Positions 57,054 through 64,000 of a stretch of DNA of 64,000 bases are shown here, piece by piece; within the stretch, counting starts at the first letter, position 1, and each line of letters begins with the position of its first letter. The notes under the pieces are model-generated. The model saw nothing but the letters and a program-made list of their open reading frames with translations. It ran no database searches and was not told where the DNA came from. The DNA is from Butyrivibrio sp. GTDB lineage: Bacteria; Bacillota; Clostridia; Lachnospirales; Lachnospiraceae. The position numbers and the translations under genes are program-made. The stretch covers positions 1-64,000 of the forward strand of contig JAFSQI010000124.1 in the NCBI GenBank assembly GCA_017446685.1, written 5' to 3'.

Positions 57054-57078
57054 ACTTCGTCTCACAATGAGACGAAGT
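57054..57078. promoter_or_regulatory. Palindromic element, copy 4 of 6
   Basis: Perfect 11-bp arms ACTTCGTCTCA and TGAGACGAAGT enclose CAA. It lies 17 bases before the MobC-like ATG, so binding there or a hairpin in RNA would overlap the ribosome-loading region. Confidence 0.8.
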
Positions 57079-57110
57079 GCAAAAATAACTTTGTGCCAAC
57101 TTGACAGAGA

Positions 57111-58508
57111 TTATAAATATGATTCCTGTTCAAAGGATGTATCCGGTTCTTCTTCTGTTTCCGACGCAGTATTTTCAATATTTTCATTGTTAAAGGTATT
57201 TTCAAGTTCCTGTTGCCATAAAGCATCAAACTGGCCATCATCAACCATCTCATCTGTTGCTTGTGATTTTTCCGCTACCGGTACATTACCGGTTTTAATT
57301 GCATCGTAGATGGTTTCAAGCTTTTCTTTAATGGAATTTATAAGATCAAGCGGAACAAGTTCGAATCTCTCCTTATTTCCCTGTACAATTGCAGTGATAT
57401 ACCACTCGCCACGAATAAGCTCTTCAGCAAGTTCCTGTTTATAGTTATAATCAAGAGCCTTGTGTGCCTTGGATACGTATGACTCAATAATCTTTTTGTT
57501 GAACACCGTACTATCCTGTTCAAGAAGATGTATTACAGTGTTGGCATCAAGTCTTATTTCTTCACAGCCATTTATTGTTTTCATAAAATCATCTGACATA
57601 CCAGGCGTAAGAAGAACATACTTCAGATACTTTTCTGCATTTGACATATCAGAATTGAGAAGCTTTAGGATCTCAGTTTTTCTTTTGTTATCAACTATAT
57701 CTGCCTTTTCAGATACGGAAAGTTTTGTCTCGTCCATTTTTTTCCAAAATTTTAATCTGTCAGCAAGTGCAGATGATGTTGTTTTAGTATTCTTGACAGC
57801 AACATTTTCTTTGCTCAACTCAGTCTGAAGCGGAGTAAAAAAGCTGGGACGCTTTCCACCATATATACCAGGCTTTACTGAAATATCATTATCTGAATAT
57901 ACTTTCTTTTTATCAGTATCAAACACTACTGGACTGAGATTTCTATGAACAGCTTTGCAATCATATATACAGATATCTTTATCAAGAAAATCTCTTATAA
58001 ATTTCGAGAATATATCGGTGGAGCTATGAAGCTGATCATTACCTTCTTTCAATTTACTATTTTCAAATGACAGATCTGCTATCTGCTTTTCAAGATCCAT
58101 GATTCTAGAATTCATATTGAATGTTTCTGCTTCAAAATCACGAATCTTTGTCAAACTGTTTTCATAAAGATATTTAAAATCCTGGCCATTAGTTTCTATA
58201 TCAGATAACTTTGATATAGCCATATCAGGAGTTAACTGACTCAAGATTTTTTTAATGTTATCAATGATAATATCTTTATCAACTGAATAATTATCTTTTG
58301 ATGATTCTGATATAAGCGGAATAAGTTTGCTAAGATATTCTTCAGTATTTGATGAAGAATCAAATTCAGATGAGACAGACTTTTTTTCAGTCAGATAATT
58401 TTTCGAAATGAAATCATCAATATCTTTTAAGGATCTCGTCTCATCGCCCAGAAAAAGGAAGAAGGAAATATTATCAAAAAATTTCTTAAGTTCAGACCAT
58501 TCATTCAT
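57111..58508 (-). CDS. Coiled-coil protein at the head of the mob operon
   Basis: ATG 58508 is preferred because GGGGTG lies eight bases upstream; the TTG at 58541 lacks a site. The 465-residue protein has an N-terminal helical domain, a coiled coil (FEAETFNMNSRIMDLEKQIA, near residues 125-165), a central polar region and a helical domain (AEKYLKYVLLTPGMSDDFMK, near 310-350). The C-terminus is acidic. It resembles the coiled-coil proteins at 36266 and 37730 in architecture. Function is unknown; being first in the relaxase operon, it may be a relaxosome component. Confidence 0.65.
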   Translation of the reverse strand: MNEWSELKKFFDNISFFLFLGDETRSLKDIDDFISKNYLTEKKSVSSEFDSSSNTEEYLSKLIPLISESSKDNYSVDKDIIIDNIKKILSQLTPDMAISKLSDIETNGQDFKYLYENSLTKIRDFEAETFNMNSRIMDLEKQIADLSFENSKLKEGNDQLHSSTDIFSKFIRDFLDKDICIYDCKAVHRNLSPVVFDTDKKKVYSDNDISVKPGIYGGKRPSFFTPLQTELSKENVAVKNTKTTSSALADRLKFWKKMDETKLSVSEKADIVDNKRKTEILKLLNSDMSNAEKYLKYVLLTPGMSDDFMKTINGCEEIRLDANTVIHLLEQDSTVFNKKIIESYVSKAHKALDYNYKQELAEELIRGEWYITAIVQGNKERFELVPLDLINSIKEKLETIYDAIKTGNVPVAEKSQATDEMVDDGQFDALWQQELENTFNNENIENTASETEEEPDTSFEQESYL

Positions 58509-58747
58509 AAACCATTCACCCCATATTTTCCCTGTTAGCAAAAATTATAAAATCCGGCAAATGGTTAATAAATGTCAAAGCAGCAACAATTAACCCTAAA
58601 AATATGCACTTTTGCAACACTAAACATCCTACAGATAAAACACTTAATATTTATGCATGGAATAGTTAAGAGTTTTTATAGATCTTAAAAGACTTCTCCA
58701 AAACTGATCGCAACAGCTAAATTATCGGTAACAGGATACGCATATTT

Positions 58748-58817
58748 GGACACCCTGACGGGCATCCTCATATGCATTACTAAAATCCCAGGGATTTTAC
58801 AGCAAGGGGACACCCCT
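58748..58817. other. Candidate origin of transfer (hairpin cluster)
   Basis: Three stem-loops lie in 70 bases of the only long non-coding block (58509-58926) near the relaxase. They are GGACACCC/GGGCATCC (58748-58767, with G-T pairs), the perfect TAAAATCCC/GGGATTTTA (58781-58799) and AGGGG/CCCCT around ACA (58805-58817). The last is followed by CTAACACCCCGG. Hairpin-rich non-coding DNA upstream of mobC and relaxase genes is the usual setting for oriT. No nic sequence is assigned. A 69-codon frame across it is not credible as a gene. Confidence 0.5.
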
Positions 58818-58866
58818 AACACCCCGGAGAAAACAAAAAAATCAATTAAAAGCTTGAAGAAATAGA

Positions 58867-58891
58867 ACTTCGTCTCACAATGATACGAAGA
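58867..58891. promoter_or_regulatory. Palindromic element, copy 5 of 6 (degenerate)
   Basis: The left arm ACTTCGTCTCA is intact, but the right arm reads TGATACGAAGA, so two pairs are lost. It lies next to the candidate oriT, in the leader of the mob operon. Confidence 0.55.
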
Positions 58892-58926
58892 CATAAAGAA
58901 GAAACAATTAAGAAAAAGAAGTCTTT

Positions 58927-59133
58927 TTATTTGATAATCACACCTTCTTTTTGATGTTGCAACAATATATTCTTTTCTGCCACATAAATATCATATAGTG
59001 GTTCACCATATGATTCATATAGATCAACTACAGTAATTCTTCCTGTATAAAAGCTACCATTTTTTTCTATGTGAACTATATCGCCCTCATTATATCTATG
59101 TGGCATTTTAAGATTATTTCCTCTAGTTGACAT
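58927..59133 (-). CDS. Small SH3-like hypothetical protein
   Basis: The 68-residue protein has a pattern of short strands (RYNEGDIVHIEKNGSFYTGR, then ITVVDLYESYGEPLYDIYVA) that resembles small beta-barrel SH3/KOW-like domains. There is no certain family. The ribosome site is GGGAAA. It is separated from the oriT candidate by about 110 bases. Confidence 0.5.
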   Translation of the reverse strand: MSTRGNNLKMPHRYNEGDIVHIEKNGSFYTGRITVVDLYESYGEPLYDIYVAEKNILLQHQKEGVIIK

Positions 59134-59151
59134 ATTTATATTTCCCTATTA

Positions 59152-59385
59152 TTAACACCAATATGAGATTGTTTCAGTTGGAAGTATTGGTGATTCTTTA
59201 AGAAGACTATATATTTTTGTTCTTGCGTGTCCTGAGTATGCTGATTCTGCTCCGGAACTGTTTTCAAGTTCCTCAAGTGAATCAGCGTCCAAAACAAGAG
59301 AGAAAGAATTATCTTCTTTGCCGTTAATCATAACCAACATGGATATTTTGTTATTTTCCTGAGCAATGTTTTTAATTTTAATCAT
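59152..59385 (-). CDS. Small hypothetical protein, possible immunity partner
   Basis: This encodes 77 residues with a strong GGAGGCTTAT site before the ATG. Beta-rich stretches (ISMLVMINGKEDNSFSLVLD) precede an acidic helix (SLEELENSSGAES). It directly follows the toxin-like gene (20 bases), and small acidic proteins after such genes are often immunity proteins. That role is inference from position and composition. Confidence 0.5.
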   Translation of the reverse strand: MIKIKNIAQENNKISMLVMINGKEDNSFSLVLDADSLEELENSSGAESAYSGHARTKIYSLLKESPILPTETISYWC

Positions 59386-59404
59386 ATAAGCCTCCTTTCC
59401 AATC

Positions 59405-59923
59405 TCAATGCGTTCTGCCGTGTCTTCTTATAGCACCACCGTTTAAATCAAAATCAAAATCAAAATCTTGATTTTTGTTTTTTTCTCGTAAATGCTCATA
59501 ATATAAATTACTTTCTAAAGTATAATTATAGCCAAACTCAACCTCTGTTTTATCATGTGCTTCTTGCTGACTAAAACCCTTATTCATCAGTTCCATTTCT
59601 TTTAATTCGTGTTTAATAAGAGTAATATCATGGAGTTGTATATCTTTAGGCATATATGCCAATCTTTGCCATGACTGTGCTATTTCAAAGGATGAGTCAA
59701 AACGCTTGATTTCACCTTCTAAATTATGTTCATCTATAAAGAGAAAATTTTTTACCATTATAATCTGCTCTAACGTAAATTGTGTGTTTTCTGCAATTTT
59801 ATACACATCCGTTTTATTGTTTCTGATAAATTCATAATATTTTTCCGCATGTTCTAAAGCAGCTTTACTATACGGATTGTTTATTGCTCCAAATATTGCT
59901 CCAAAATTTTTCATTTCATCCAT
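59405..59923 (-). CDS. Toxin-like protein with RFD/HE motif domain
   Basis: The 172-residue protein has a domain pattern I recall from the C-termini of polymorphic toxins and phage head proteins: VYKIAENTQFTLEQIIMVKN, a stretch with FIDEHNLEGEIKRFDSSFEI, AQSWQRLAY, and DITLIKHELKEMELMNKG. The HEL.E stretch could be a metal-binding helix. Here the domain stands alone and ends with a basic IRRHGRTH. ATG 59923 follows AGGTGAG; ATG 59950 would put the palindrome inside the gene. A possible immunity gene follows. Confidence 0.55.
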   Translation of the reverse strand: MDEMKNFGAIFGAINNPYSKAALEHAEKYYEFIRNNKTDVYKIAENTQFTLEQIIMVKNFLFIDEHNLEGEIKRFDSSFEIAQSWQRLAYMPKDIQLHDITLIKHELKEMELMNKGFSQQEAHDKTEVEFGYNYTLESNLYYEHLREKNKNQDFDFDFDLNGGAIRRHGRTH

Positions 59924-59939
59924 AAGCTCACCTGTTTCA

Positions 59940-59962
59940 TTTTGTCTCATAATGAGACAAGG
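59940..59962. promoter_or_regulatory. Palindromic element, copy 6 of 6
   Basis: TTTTGTCTCA and TGAGACAAGG arms flank TAA. It lies 17 bases before ATG 59923 and one base past the preceding gene, so it fills nearly the whole intergenic gap. Confidence 0.7.
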
Positions 59963-62014
59963 TTAGTTTAATATATTCCAGTTTTCATCCATTACCACGA
60001 TTGCATGAGAGTTCATGAGTCCTTCTGCGGATGATGCAAGATATTCTGTGTTATCAGTCATAGGCCAGTATAGGTATTCAAAGGATCCTGTACCATCTTT
60101 ATTCATTGAAAGGAATACCTGCAGAGTACACTGTCCTTTGATATTGTCTATATTATAGCCTTTTCTATCATCCTGGGGAAGATTGCTGTCGTATACGTAG
60201 AAGTTGATTGTCTCATCATCTACGTATTCATATCCATATACATTTACTGCATGTGCTCCGCCATATCTCATGTAAAGATACATATCAAGGATTTTGCCCT
60301 GGTCTATGAGGTTCATCATATTTTTGATAAGCTCTACATTGTCATATTCACCAGACTGAAGCTCATACCTTGTCATGTTTATTCGGTCATTTCCCTCTGC
60401 CCAGAAGCAGCCAACCATGTTTACAAATTCCTCTTCGCCTTCAGATAATCCAATGAGATAGTTATTATCTTTTGAGGAATGATCATCTATGAAGCTCTTC
60501 TTTTTGTAATCTATAAGACCGGAATCATAAAGCGTGGAGTTATCGTTGTCTGATGTAAGATCCCAGTTTACAGTTTGAGTAGTGCCATTTATTGTACAAT
60601 TATATGAGCCTGATGTAGGAATGCTTTTTGTATTATACAGATAAGAAGAAAGATGTGTTATGCCAGCACAGTTACCACCTTCAGCGATATAAGATTCAAA
60701 GTTCTGAAAAGGAAGTTCATCTACCCATTTATCAAATCCGCTTGATACTGGTTCTGTAGACTCTTCTTTTTCTTCATCATATCTGGCGATATCTGATGTA
60801 TCTATCTCATAAACCATATATGCAAAGAATAATCTGTCTTTATACTCGTCAAAGAAGTCTGATATATGCTTATATTTTTTTGTGCCACCTTCGTATAAAT
60901 CTCCTTCGCTATTTGGAAACAGTGTTCTGAAAATACTTAATTTCGCATTCATTTCAGTTTTGCTAACACTGGATAAGATATCGGCAGAATACTTCATTTT
61001 TCCGTCTTTAGAATTTTGATTCATGTAGTTTAATATGCTACTCATAAAGTTAGATGTGTTTTCTTCAGTGCTGCAATCAACATAAATAACCTTAAATGAA
61101 CCTATTATTGGATATCCATATATAACAGCTGTTCCATTTTCTGATTTTGCTGTCTCATTTGATTTATCAAATTTTCCAAATATCTTGTTATAAATAGAAC
61201 CTACGAGCTTGTCCTGTTTCTTTGCGATAAAGATATAATACTTCTCACTATCTGAAAAATCTTTATCAAGAGTCACTTTATTCCCATCCGAACTGATTGC
61301 AACCTTATTAAGCTCTGTAAGACCTTTTACTACAAATGGTCCTTCAGAGACATATATTTCTATATCTTTTTCAGTTATACCATTATCTGAGTAAATATCA
61401 GAAAGGTCCATAAGTACAGTACCAGAGTAATTGTAAAGCTGATATGCTTTATAAAGCTTCTCAATGGAGAAATCTTCAGGTGTAATGGTTGATGTTTTAT
61501 CCTTTACTACTGCTGAGAAATCAGTTGGATCTGATGCAGTGAGCTTCACTTCCTGGCATTCGTTATATGCGAAAGTCATTTCTTCAGCATAATCGTAATA
61601 TGTGAAAAGATCCATGCCATTAGCAACTTTATAACTGTCAGAATAAAGATCTCCGGCTGTAGAAGCTTTTAAGGGATCTGTTCCATATACTTCAATCTCT
61701 TCTTTGTCTGTAAGTCCGTCAAAATCTGAATCGGAGCCATCTTGTCGCTGAAGTCCCATTGCATATTTGTCATACACAGACATTCCCTCAATATCTGATG
61801 GAACATCTTTCTGCGTCTCAATATATTTGTCGAATTCCTCTACTTCCATACCATACAGGAACGGATTCTCATCAGATTTATTGGTGAAGTGTTTTATGGC
61901 TCCTTTGATTGTAGGTATTGAAATAAGTCCTACTATAATGGCTACCAGGATGATTATATTTCTCTCATTATCACAATATCTTGAAAAATCATGCTTTTTA
62001 GGTGTTTTCTTCAT
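59963..62014 (-). CDS. Exported papain-like protein with calcium-binding repeat
   Basis: The 683-residue protein has one N-terminal transmembrane anchor (NIIILVAIIVGLISIPTI). A thrombospondin-type-3 or dockerin-like calcium motif (DSDFDGLTDKEEIEVYGTDP, about residues 95-115) follows. The C-terminal domain is papain-like: Cys in EGGNCAGITHLSSYLY (about 450), His in YGGAHAVNVYGYEYVD (about 605) and a following YVYDSNLP that supplies Asp/Asn. It is probably an extracellular cysteine peptidase or related enzyme. It has its own near-consensus promoter and AAGGAG site. Confidence 0.65.
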   Translation of the reverse strand: MKKTPKKHDFSRYCDNERNIIILVAIIVGLISIPTIKGAIKHFTNKSDENPFLYGMEVEEFDKYIETQKDVPSDIEGMSVYDKYAMGLQRQDGSDSDFDGLTDKEEIEVYGTDPLKASTAGDLYSDSYKVANGMDLFTYYDYAEEMTFAYNECQEVKLTASDPTDFSAVVKDKTSTITPEDFSIEKLYKAYQLYNYSGTVLMDLSDIYSDNGITEKDIEIYVSEGPFVVKGLTELNKVAISSDGNKVTLDKDFSDSEKYYIFIAKKQDKLVGSIYNKIFGKFDKSNETAKSENGTAVIYGYPIIGSFKVIYVDCSTEENTSNFMSSILNYMNQNSKDGKMKYSADILSSVSKTEMNAKLSIFRTLFPNSEGDLYEGGTKKYKHISDFFDEYKDRLFFAYMVYEIDTSDIARYDEEKEESTEPVSSGFDKWVDELPFQNFESYIAEGGNCAGITHLSSYLYNTKSIPTSGSYNCTINGTTQTVNWDLTSDNDNSTLYDSGLIDYKKKSFIDDHSSKDNNYLIGLSEGEEEFVNMVGCFWAEGNDRINMTRYELQSGEYDNVELIKNMMNLIDQGKILDMYLYMRYGGAHAVNVYGYEYVDDETINFYVYDSNLPQDDRKGYNIDNIKGQCTLQVFLSMNKDGTGSFEYLYWPMTDNTEYLASSAEGLMNSHAIVVMDENWNILN

Positions 62015-62053
62015 AATGAACTCCTTCCAAAAAGGATATTTCTTCCTATAATT

Positions 62054-62082
62054 ATTGTATCACTTTATTTTTATTCTGTCAA
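62054..62082 (-). promoter_or_regulatory. Sigma-70-type promoter of the papain-like gene
   Basis: TTGACA (62082-62077) and TACAAT (62059-62054) on the minus strand are 17 bases apart. The spacing and boxes equal those of the promoter at 4074-4102. Confidence 0.8.
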
Positions 62083-62124
62083 CCGTTATATGACTATTTT
62101 TATCTTCTTCTAACATAAATTATA

Positions 62125-62133
62125 TGCTATAAT
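62125..62133 (+). promoter_or_regulatory. Extended -10 promoter of the hydrophobic peptide RNA
   Basis: TGCTATAAT is a perfect extended -10 element on the plus strand; the -35 region is weak. The predicted transcript starts at about 62141 and includes a 110-base leader with CGGTAGC (62158-62164), repeated at 62433-62439. Confidence 0.6.
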
Positions 62134-62250
62134 ATGCACTTGGGTGCTACAGATTTACGGTAGCGGTTGGCTCTTTGCCAGATCTTATCTGAGAACTCTC
62201 TTACATTGTGGAGGGATGTTTAATGAGAAATCTAATTATGGAGAGCCTTG

Positions 62251-62346
62251 ATGTTAAATACAGTCATCACAGGAGTAAGTATTGTAGTAACTCTTATAGG
62301 TATTGGTGTTACAATCTACAGTATTTACGTGACATTAAAAAAGTAA
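62251..62346 (+). CDS. Small hydrophobic peptide, candidate type I toxin
   Basis: ATG 62251 follows GGAGAG and opens a 31-codon frame. It has one hydrophobic helix (VITGVSIVVTLIGIGVTIYS) and a C-terminal TLKK, the form of membrane-active type I toxins and of so-called holin-like toxins. It is one of very few plus-strand genes in the window. A strong promoter lies upstream, a long structured leader separates the two, and a bidirectional terminator follows nine bases on. An overlapping longer frame (62208-62408) has no support. Confidence 0.6.
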   Translation: MLNTVITGVSIVVTLIGIGVTIYSIYVTLKK

Positions 62347-62354
62347 TTCTGAAC

Positions 62355-62402
62355 ATCAAAAAAGACCGCCACACTCTAGCAAAGTTTACGGTCTTTTTTG
62401 AT
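62355..62402. terminator. Bidirectional terminator shared by toxin RNA and antisense RNA
   Basis: A perfect 14-bp stem, ATCAAAAAAGACCG and CGGTCTTTTTTGAT, with a 20-base loop gives a T-tract on both strands. Confidence 0.85.
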
Positions 62403-62446
62403 CTATAACTATTGTCGGATCCAACCGTCTATCGGTAGCATCCTTT
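62355..62446 (-). ncRNA. Candidate antisense antitoxin RNA
   Basis: On the minus strand TTGAAA (62480-62475), a 16-base spacer and TGC-TATTAT (62461-62453) form a good extended -10 promoter. An RNA from about 62446 would run toward the toxin gene and end in the shared terminator. Its 5' part contains GCTACCG, complementary to CGGTAGC in the toxin RNA leader. This copies the logic of the Fst/par type I system (direct repeats plus shared terminator). No open frame lies in it. Confidence 0.5.
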
Positions 62447-62513
62447 ATAAATATAATAGCATAATAATTCCTTTTTTCAATCTTTTTGAAGAAATCCGAG
62501 TATGCATATACAA

Positions 62514-62789
62514 TTAAGATATATCAAATGATTTTAACTCTTTTTTTAATTCTTTTAAGAAAGTTTTTAATAGTTGCGAATGACCAACAATCTTAAAATC
62601 ACCATTATTATATTCTTGGAACTTTACAAATCCATCTGTATCTAAATATTGAAAACCGTTAATCCATCCAACATGATGTCCATGAATATCGAAATCAGCT
62701 TTATTTTGTAGTTTAAGCACACAGAAATTTCTTTTGCCATTTGTGACAATATCACCTTTTTTAACTTTTGGAAATTCTTCTCTTGTCAT
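62514..62789 (-). CDS. Hypothetical protein, 91 residues
   Basis: A small beta-rich protein (VKKGDIVTNGKRNFCVLKLQ, FVKFQEYNNGDFKIVG) with a lysine-rich C-terminal helix (LLKTFLKELKKELKS). It is similar in style to the SH3-like protein at 58927. No family is recognised and there is no strong ribosome site. Confidence 0.5.
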   Translation of the reverse strand: MTREEFPKVKKGDIVTNGKRNFCVLKLQNKADFDIHGHHVGWINGFQYLDTDGFVKFQEYNNGDFKIVGHSQLLKTFLKELKKELKSFDIS

Positions 62790-62830
62790 ATTTTGTATAT
62801 CCTTATACTTTTTAAATAGCCTTGCTTAAT

Positions 62831-63604
62831 TTAGTCTACCTTATCAGTGTAATTATATAGCTCCTGTAGTCCGATCTGATGCTTACGTTTCTCGTCCGTA
62901 TAAATCTTTCTTTCCCTCATTTCTTCATCCCTTATAGGTTTTCGCTGTTCAAAATTACCGAAATACGAATCGTAACCATCTATTATTTCCTGTAAATGTG
63001 GGATGATTTCAGAAACTTTGGCATTCCTATATTTAAGTTTATGTTCCTTTACAAGTTCTTTGGAAAGCCCTAAACTGACCTTGGAACTTGATTTATTTTC
63101 TTGAAACTCCGCTAAAGAAGATTGTAACTGAGCTTTTGTGTATCTTTCTGTAAACCATTCGGCAAAGTCTAAAACATTAAGTGTAGCGGATGGGAACTGC
63201 GCATCCTCTGTTATTCCAGCATATTCGGGATAGTCCTTCGGTGTAATATAATAACTTATCCCATCACCATCCCATTTGTAACAAAAATGCTGCTCTGTCT
63301 CAATCTTATATTTTTGAGAACACTCAGGGCACTCTATGGTAGGTACATAGTTTTCTGTTCTTCCCCAGTCATCACTTCTGGACTCCTGGGAGATGAACCC
63401 GTTGCCACACGGACATTTTATTTTTCTAATATCATATTCCCAGCTCATTTTTCTATAACTAACTGCCTTTCGCTGATAAGAAGTTATTGTATCAAATTTA
63501 TCATTAAAATATGCTTTTTGAGGTGGACTATATTTATGTTGTAGATATTTACAAAATTGACTATATTTCATTTTATAAACATCACTATACTCGTCTATAT
63601 TCAT
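62831..63604 (-). CDS. Zinc-ribbon-containing hypothetical protein
   Basis: The 257-residue protein has a paired-cysteine motif, CPCGNGFISQ followed about 30 residues later by CPECSQKYKI, that fits a zinc ribbon (about residues 65-100). The rest is polar with a lysine-rich helical C-terminus and no membrane segment. Function is unknown. It is followed by the 91-residue gene and preceded by a small membrane protein gene seven bases away. Confidence 0.6.
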   Translation of the reverse strand: MNIDEYSDVYKMKYSQFCKYLQHKYSPPQKAYFNDKFDTITSYQRKAVSYRKMSWEYDIRKIKCPCGNGFISQESRSDDWGRTENYVPTIECPECSQKYKIETEQHFCYKWDGDGISYYITPKDYPEYAGITEDAQFPSATLNVLDFAEWFTERYTKAQLQSSLAEFQENKSSSKVSLGLSKELVKEHKLKYRNAKVSEIIPHLQEIIDGYDSYFGNFEQRKPIRDEEMRERKIYTDEKRKHQIGLQELYNYTDKVD

Positions 63605-63611
63605 AAATTAC

Positions 63612-63989
63612 CTATCGATTGATAATCCGATCTATAAGCTTGTCTGCCTTGTTATTTGCTTTTCGCAAACCAATCATGAGTCTTCCAGTGACTATTAAGA
63701 AGATAAAACCACCAATAATAGCCAAAACTATTGTGCCTATAGCGATATTTCTTATTATTTTGTTTCCAAATACTCCGTCGAACTGTTCAGGCTGCAGCAT
63801 CTGATTTGTAGGTTCCGGAATAATAACTTCTTCTACGGGTTCTTCTTCAACAACAACTTCCGGGACATATTCAACCACAGGATCAGGCTCTTCCTCTTCT
63901 GTTTTCTGATTCTTAAGAGCTTCTTCAAGTTCAGCAGACAATCTGGCAATCTCATCCCTAAGATCTTCTATTGTTCGGTTTTTGCTCAT
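63612..63989 (-). CDS. Coiled-coil and single-helix membrane protein
   Basis: The 125-residue protein has an N-terminal coiled coil (TIEDLRDEIARLSAELEEAL), a Pro/Glu/Val-rich spacer (VVEYVPEVVVEEEPVEEVII) and one transmembrane helix (IAIGTIVLAIIGGFIFLIVT), then a basic end. With the spacer it looks like a short membrane-tethered protein. No family is recognised. Confidence 0.55.
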   Translation of the reverse strand: MSKNRTIEDLRDEIARLSAELEEALKNQKTEEEEPDPVVEYVPEVVVEEEPVEEVIIPEPTNQMLQPEQFDGVFGNKIIRNIAIGTIVLAIIGGFIFLIVTGRLMIGLRKANNKADKLIDRIINR

Positions 63990-64000
63990 TATCGCAAGGG

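Noticed and set aside
58685..58894. 69-codon minus-strand frame across the candidate oriT
   Set aside because: Low-quality composition, no ribosome site, and it spans three hairpins and a palindrome; the block is better read as non-coding.
5292..59923. Recurring basic C-termini ending in R/H-(H)-G-R (genes at 5292, 31871, 33799, 59405 and others) as a possible type IV secretion signal
   Set aside because: In at least three cases (5292, 31871, 33799) and in the PcfB-like gene the final Gly-Arg codons are the ribosome site of the next overlapping gene (for example GGA GGA AGA TAATG), so the shared ending is explained by nucleotide constraint.
62208..62408. 66-codon plus-strand frame over the toxin locus
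   Set aside because: It runs through the shared terminator and lies out of frame with the better-supported 31-residue hydrophobic peptide.

Overview
The window looks like the interior of a large conjugative element (integrative conjugative element or megaplasmid) from an anaerobic Firmicute, most likely a Lachnospiraceae such as Butyrivibrio or Roseburia. The reasons are the low GC content, strong GGAGG ribosome sites, overlapping start/stop codons, and a gene set typical of those elements (DUF5688-like proteins, an ArdC/methylase/helicase giant, a TraE-type topoisomerase, a MOBP relaxase). Nearly every gene is on the minus strand, so transcription runs from high to low coordinates. No replication initiator, integrase or element end is visible.

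Layout from high to low coordinates. 59.4-64 kb holds accessory genes: a stand-alone toxin-like protein, an exported papain-like protein, and a compact candidate type I toxin-antitoxin locus with convergent RNAs. 58.5-58.9 kb is a hairpin-rich non-coding block that is the best oriT candidate. 46.6-58.5 kb carries relaxosome and mating-channel genes (coiled-coil protein, MobC-like, relaxase, VirB11-like, a VirB4-like N-domain, VirB4, NlpC/P60 hydrolase). 35-46.5 kb carries a PcfB-like protein, the VirD4 coupling protein, a ParB-like protein, VirB2-, VirB6- and VirB3-like membrane proteins, coiled-coil proteins and SSB. 20.5-35 kb carries DNA-processing genes: DUF5688-like proteins, topoisomerase III and a 3065-residue ArdC/methylase/helicase protein that appears to contain a second gene nested in another frame. 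18.6-20.3 kb has an XRE regulator and a trigger-factor-like foldase lipoprotein.

The most striking region is 8.4-18.4 kb: a complete diversity-generating retroelement (DGR). In transcription order it has a MutS-domain-I-like accessory gene, avd, the template repeat, a reverse transcriptase with the DGR-type SQ motif, and a 2289-residue surface protein carrying the variable repeat. Template and variable repeats align without gaps over 133 bp. All 16 core differences lie at template adenines (about 38 available), the signature of adenine mutagenesis. Unusually, the variable repeat lies near the N-terminus of a very long LRR/coiled-coil stalk protein that ends in a C-terminal membrane anchor.

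The low-coordinate end (1-8 kb) has regulators, a degenerate HD-GYP protein, a membrane J-domain protein, a three-gene HipA-like kinase cassette and a decaying IS605-type element. Two groups of non-coding palindromes stand out. Six copies of a 25-bp hairpin/operator are spread over the element, mostly just upstream of start codons. Three adjacent perfect or near-perfect 26-30 bp palindromes lie at 4.2-4.3 kb.
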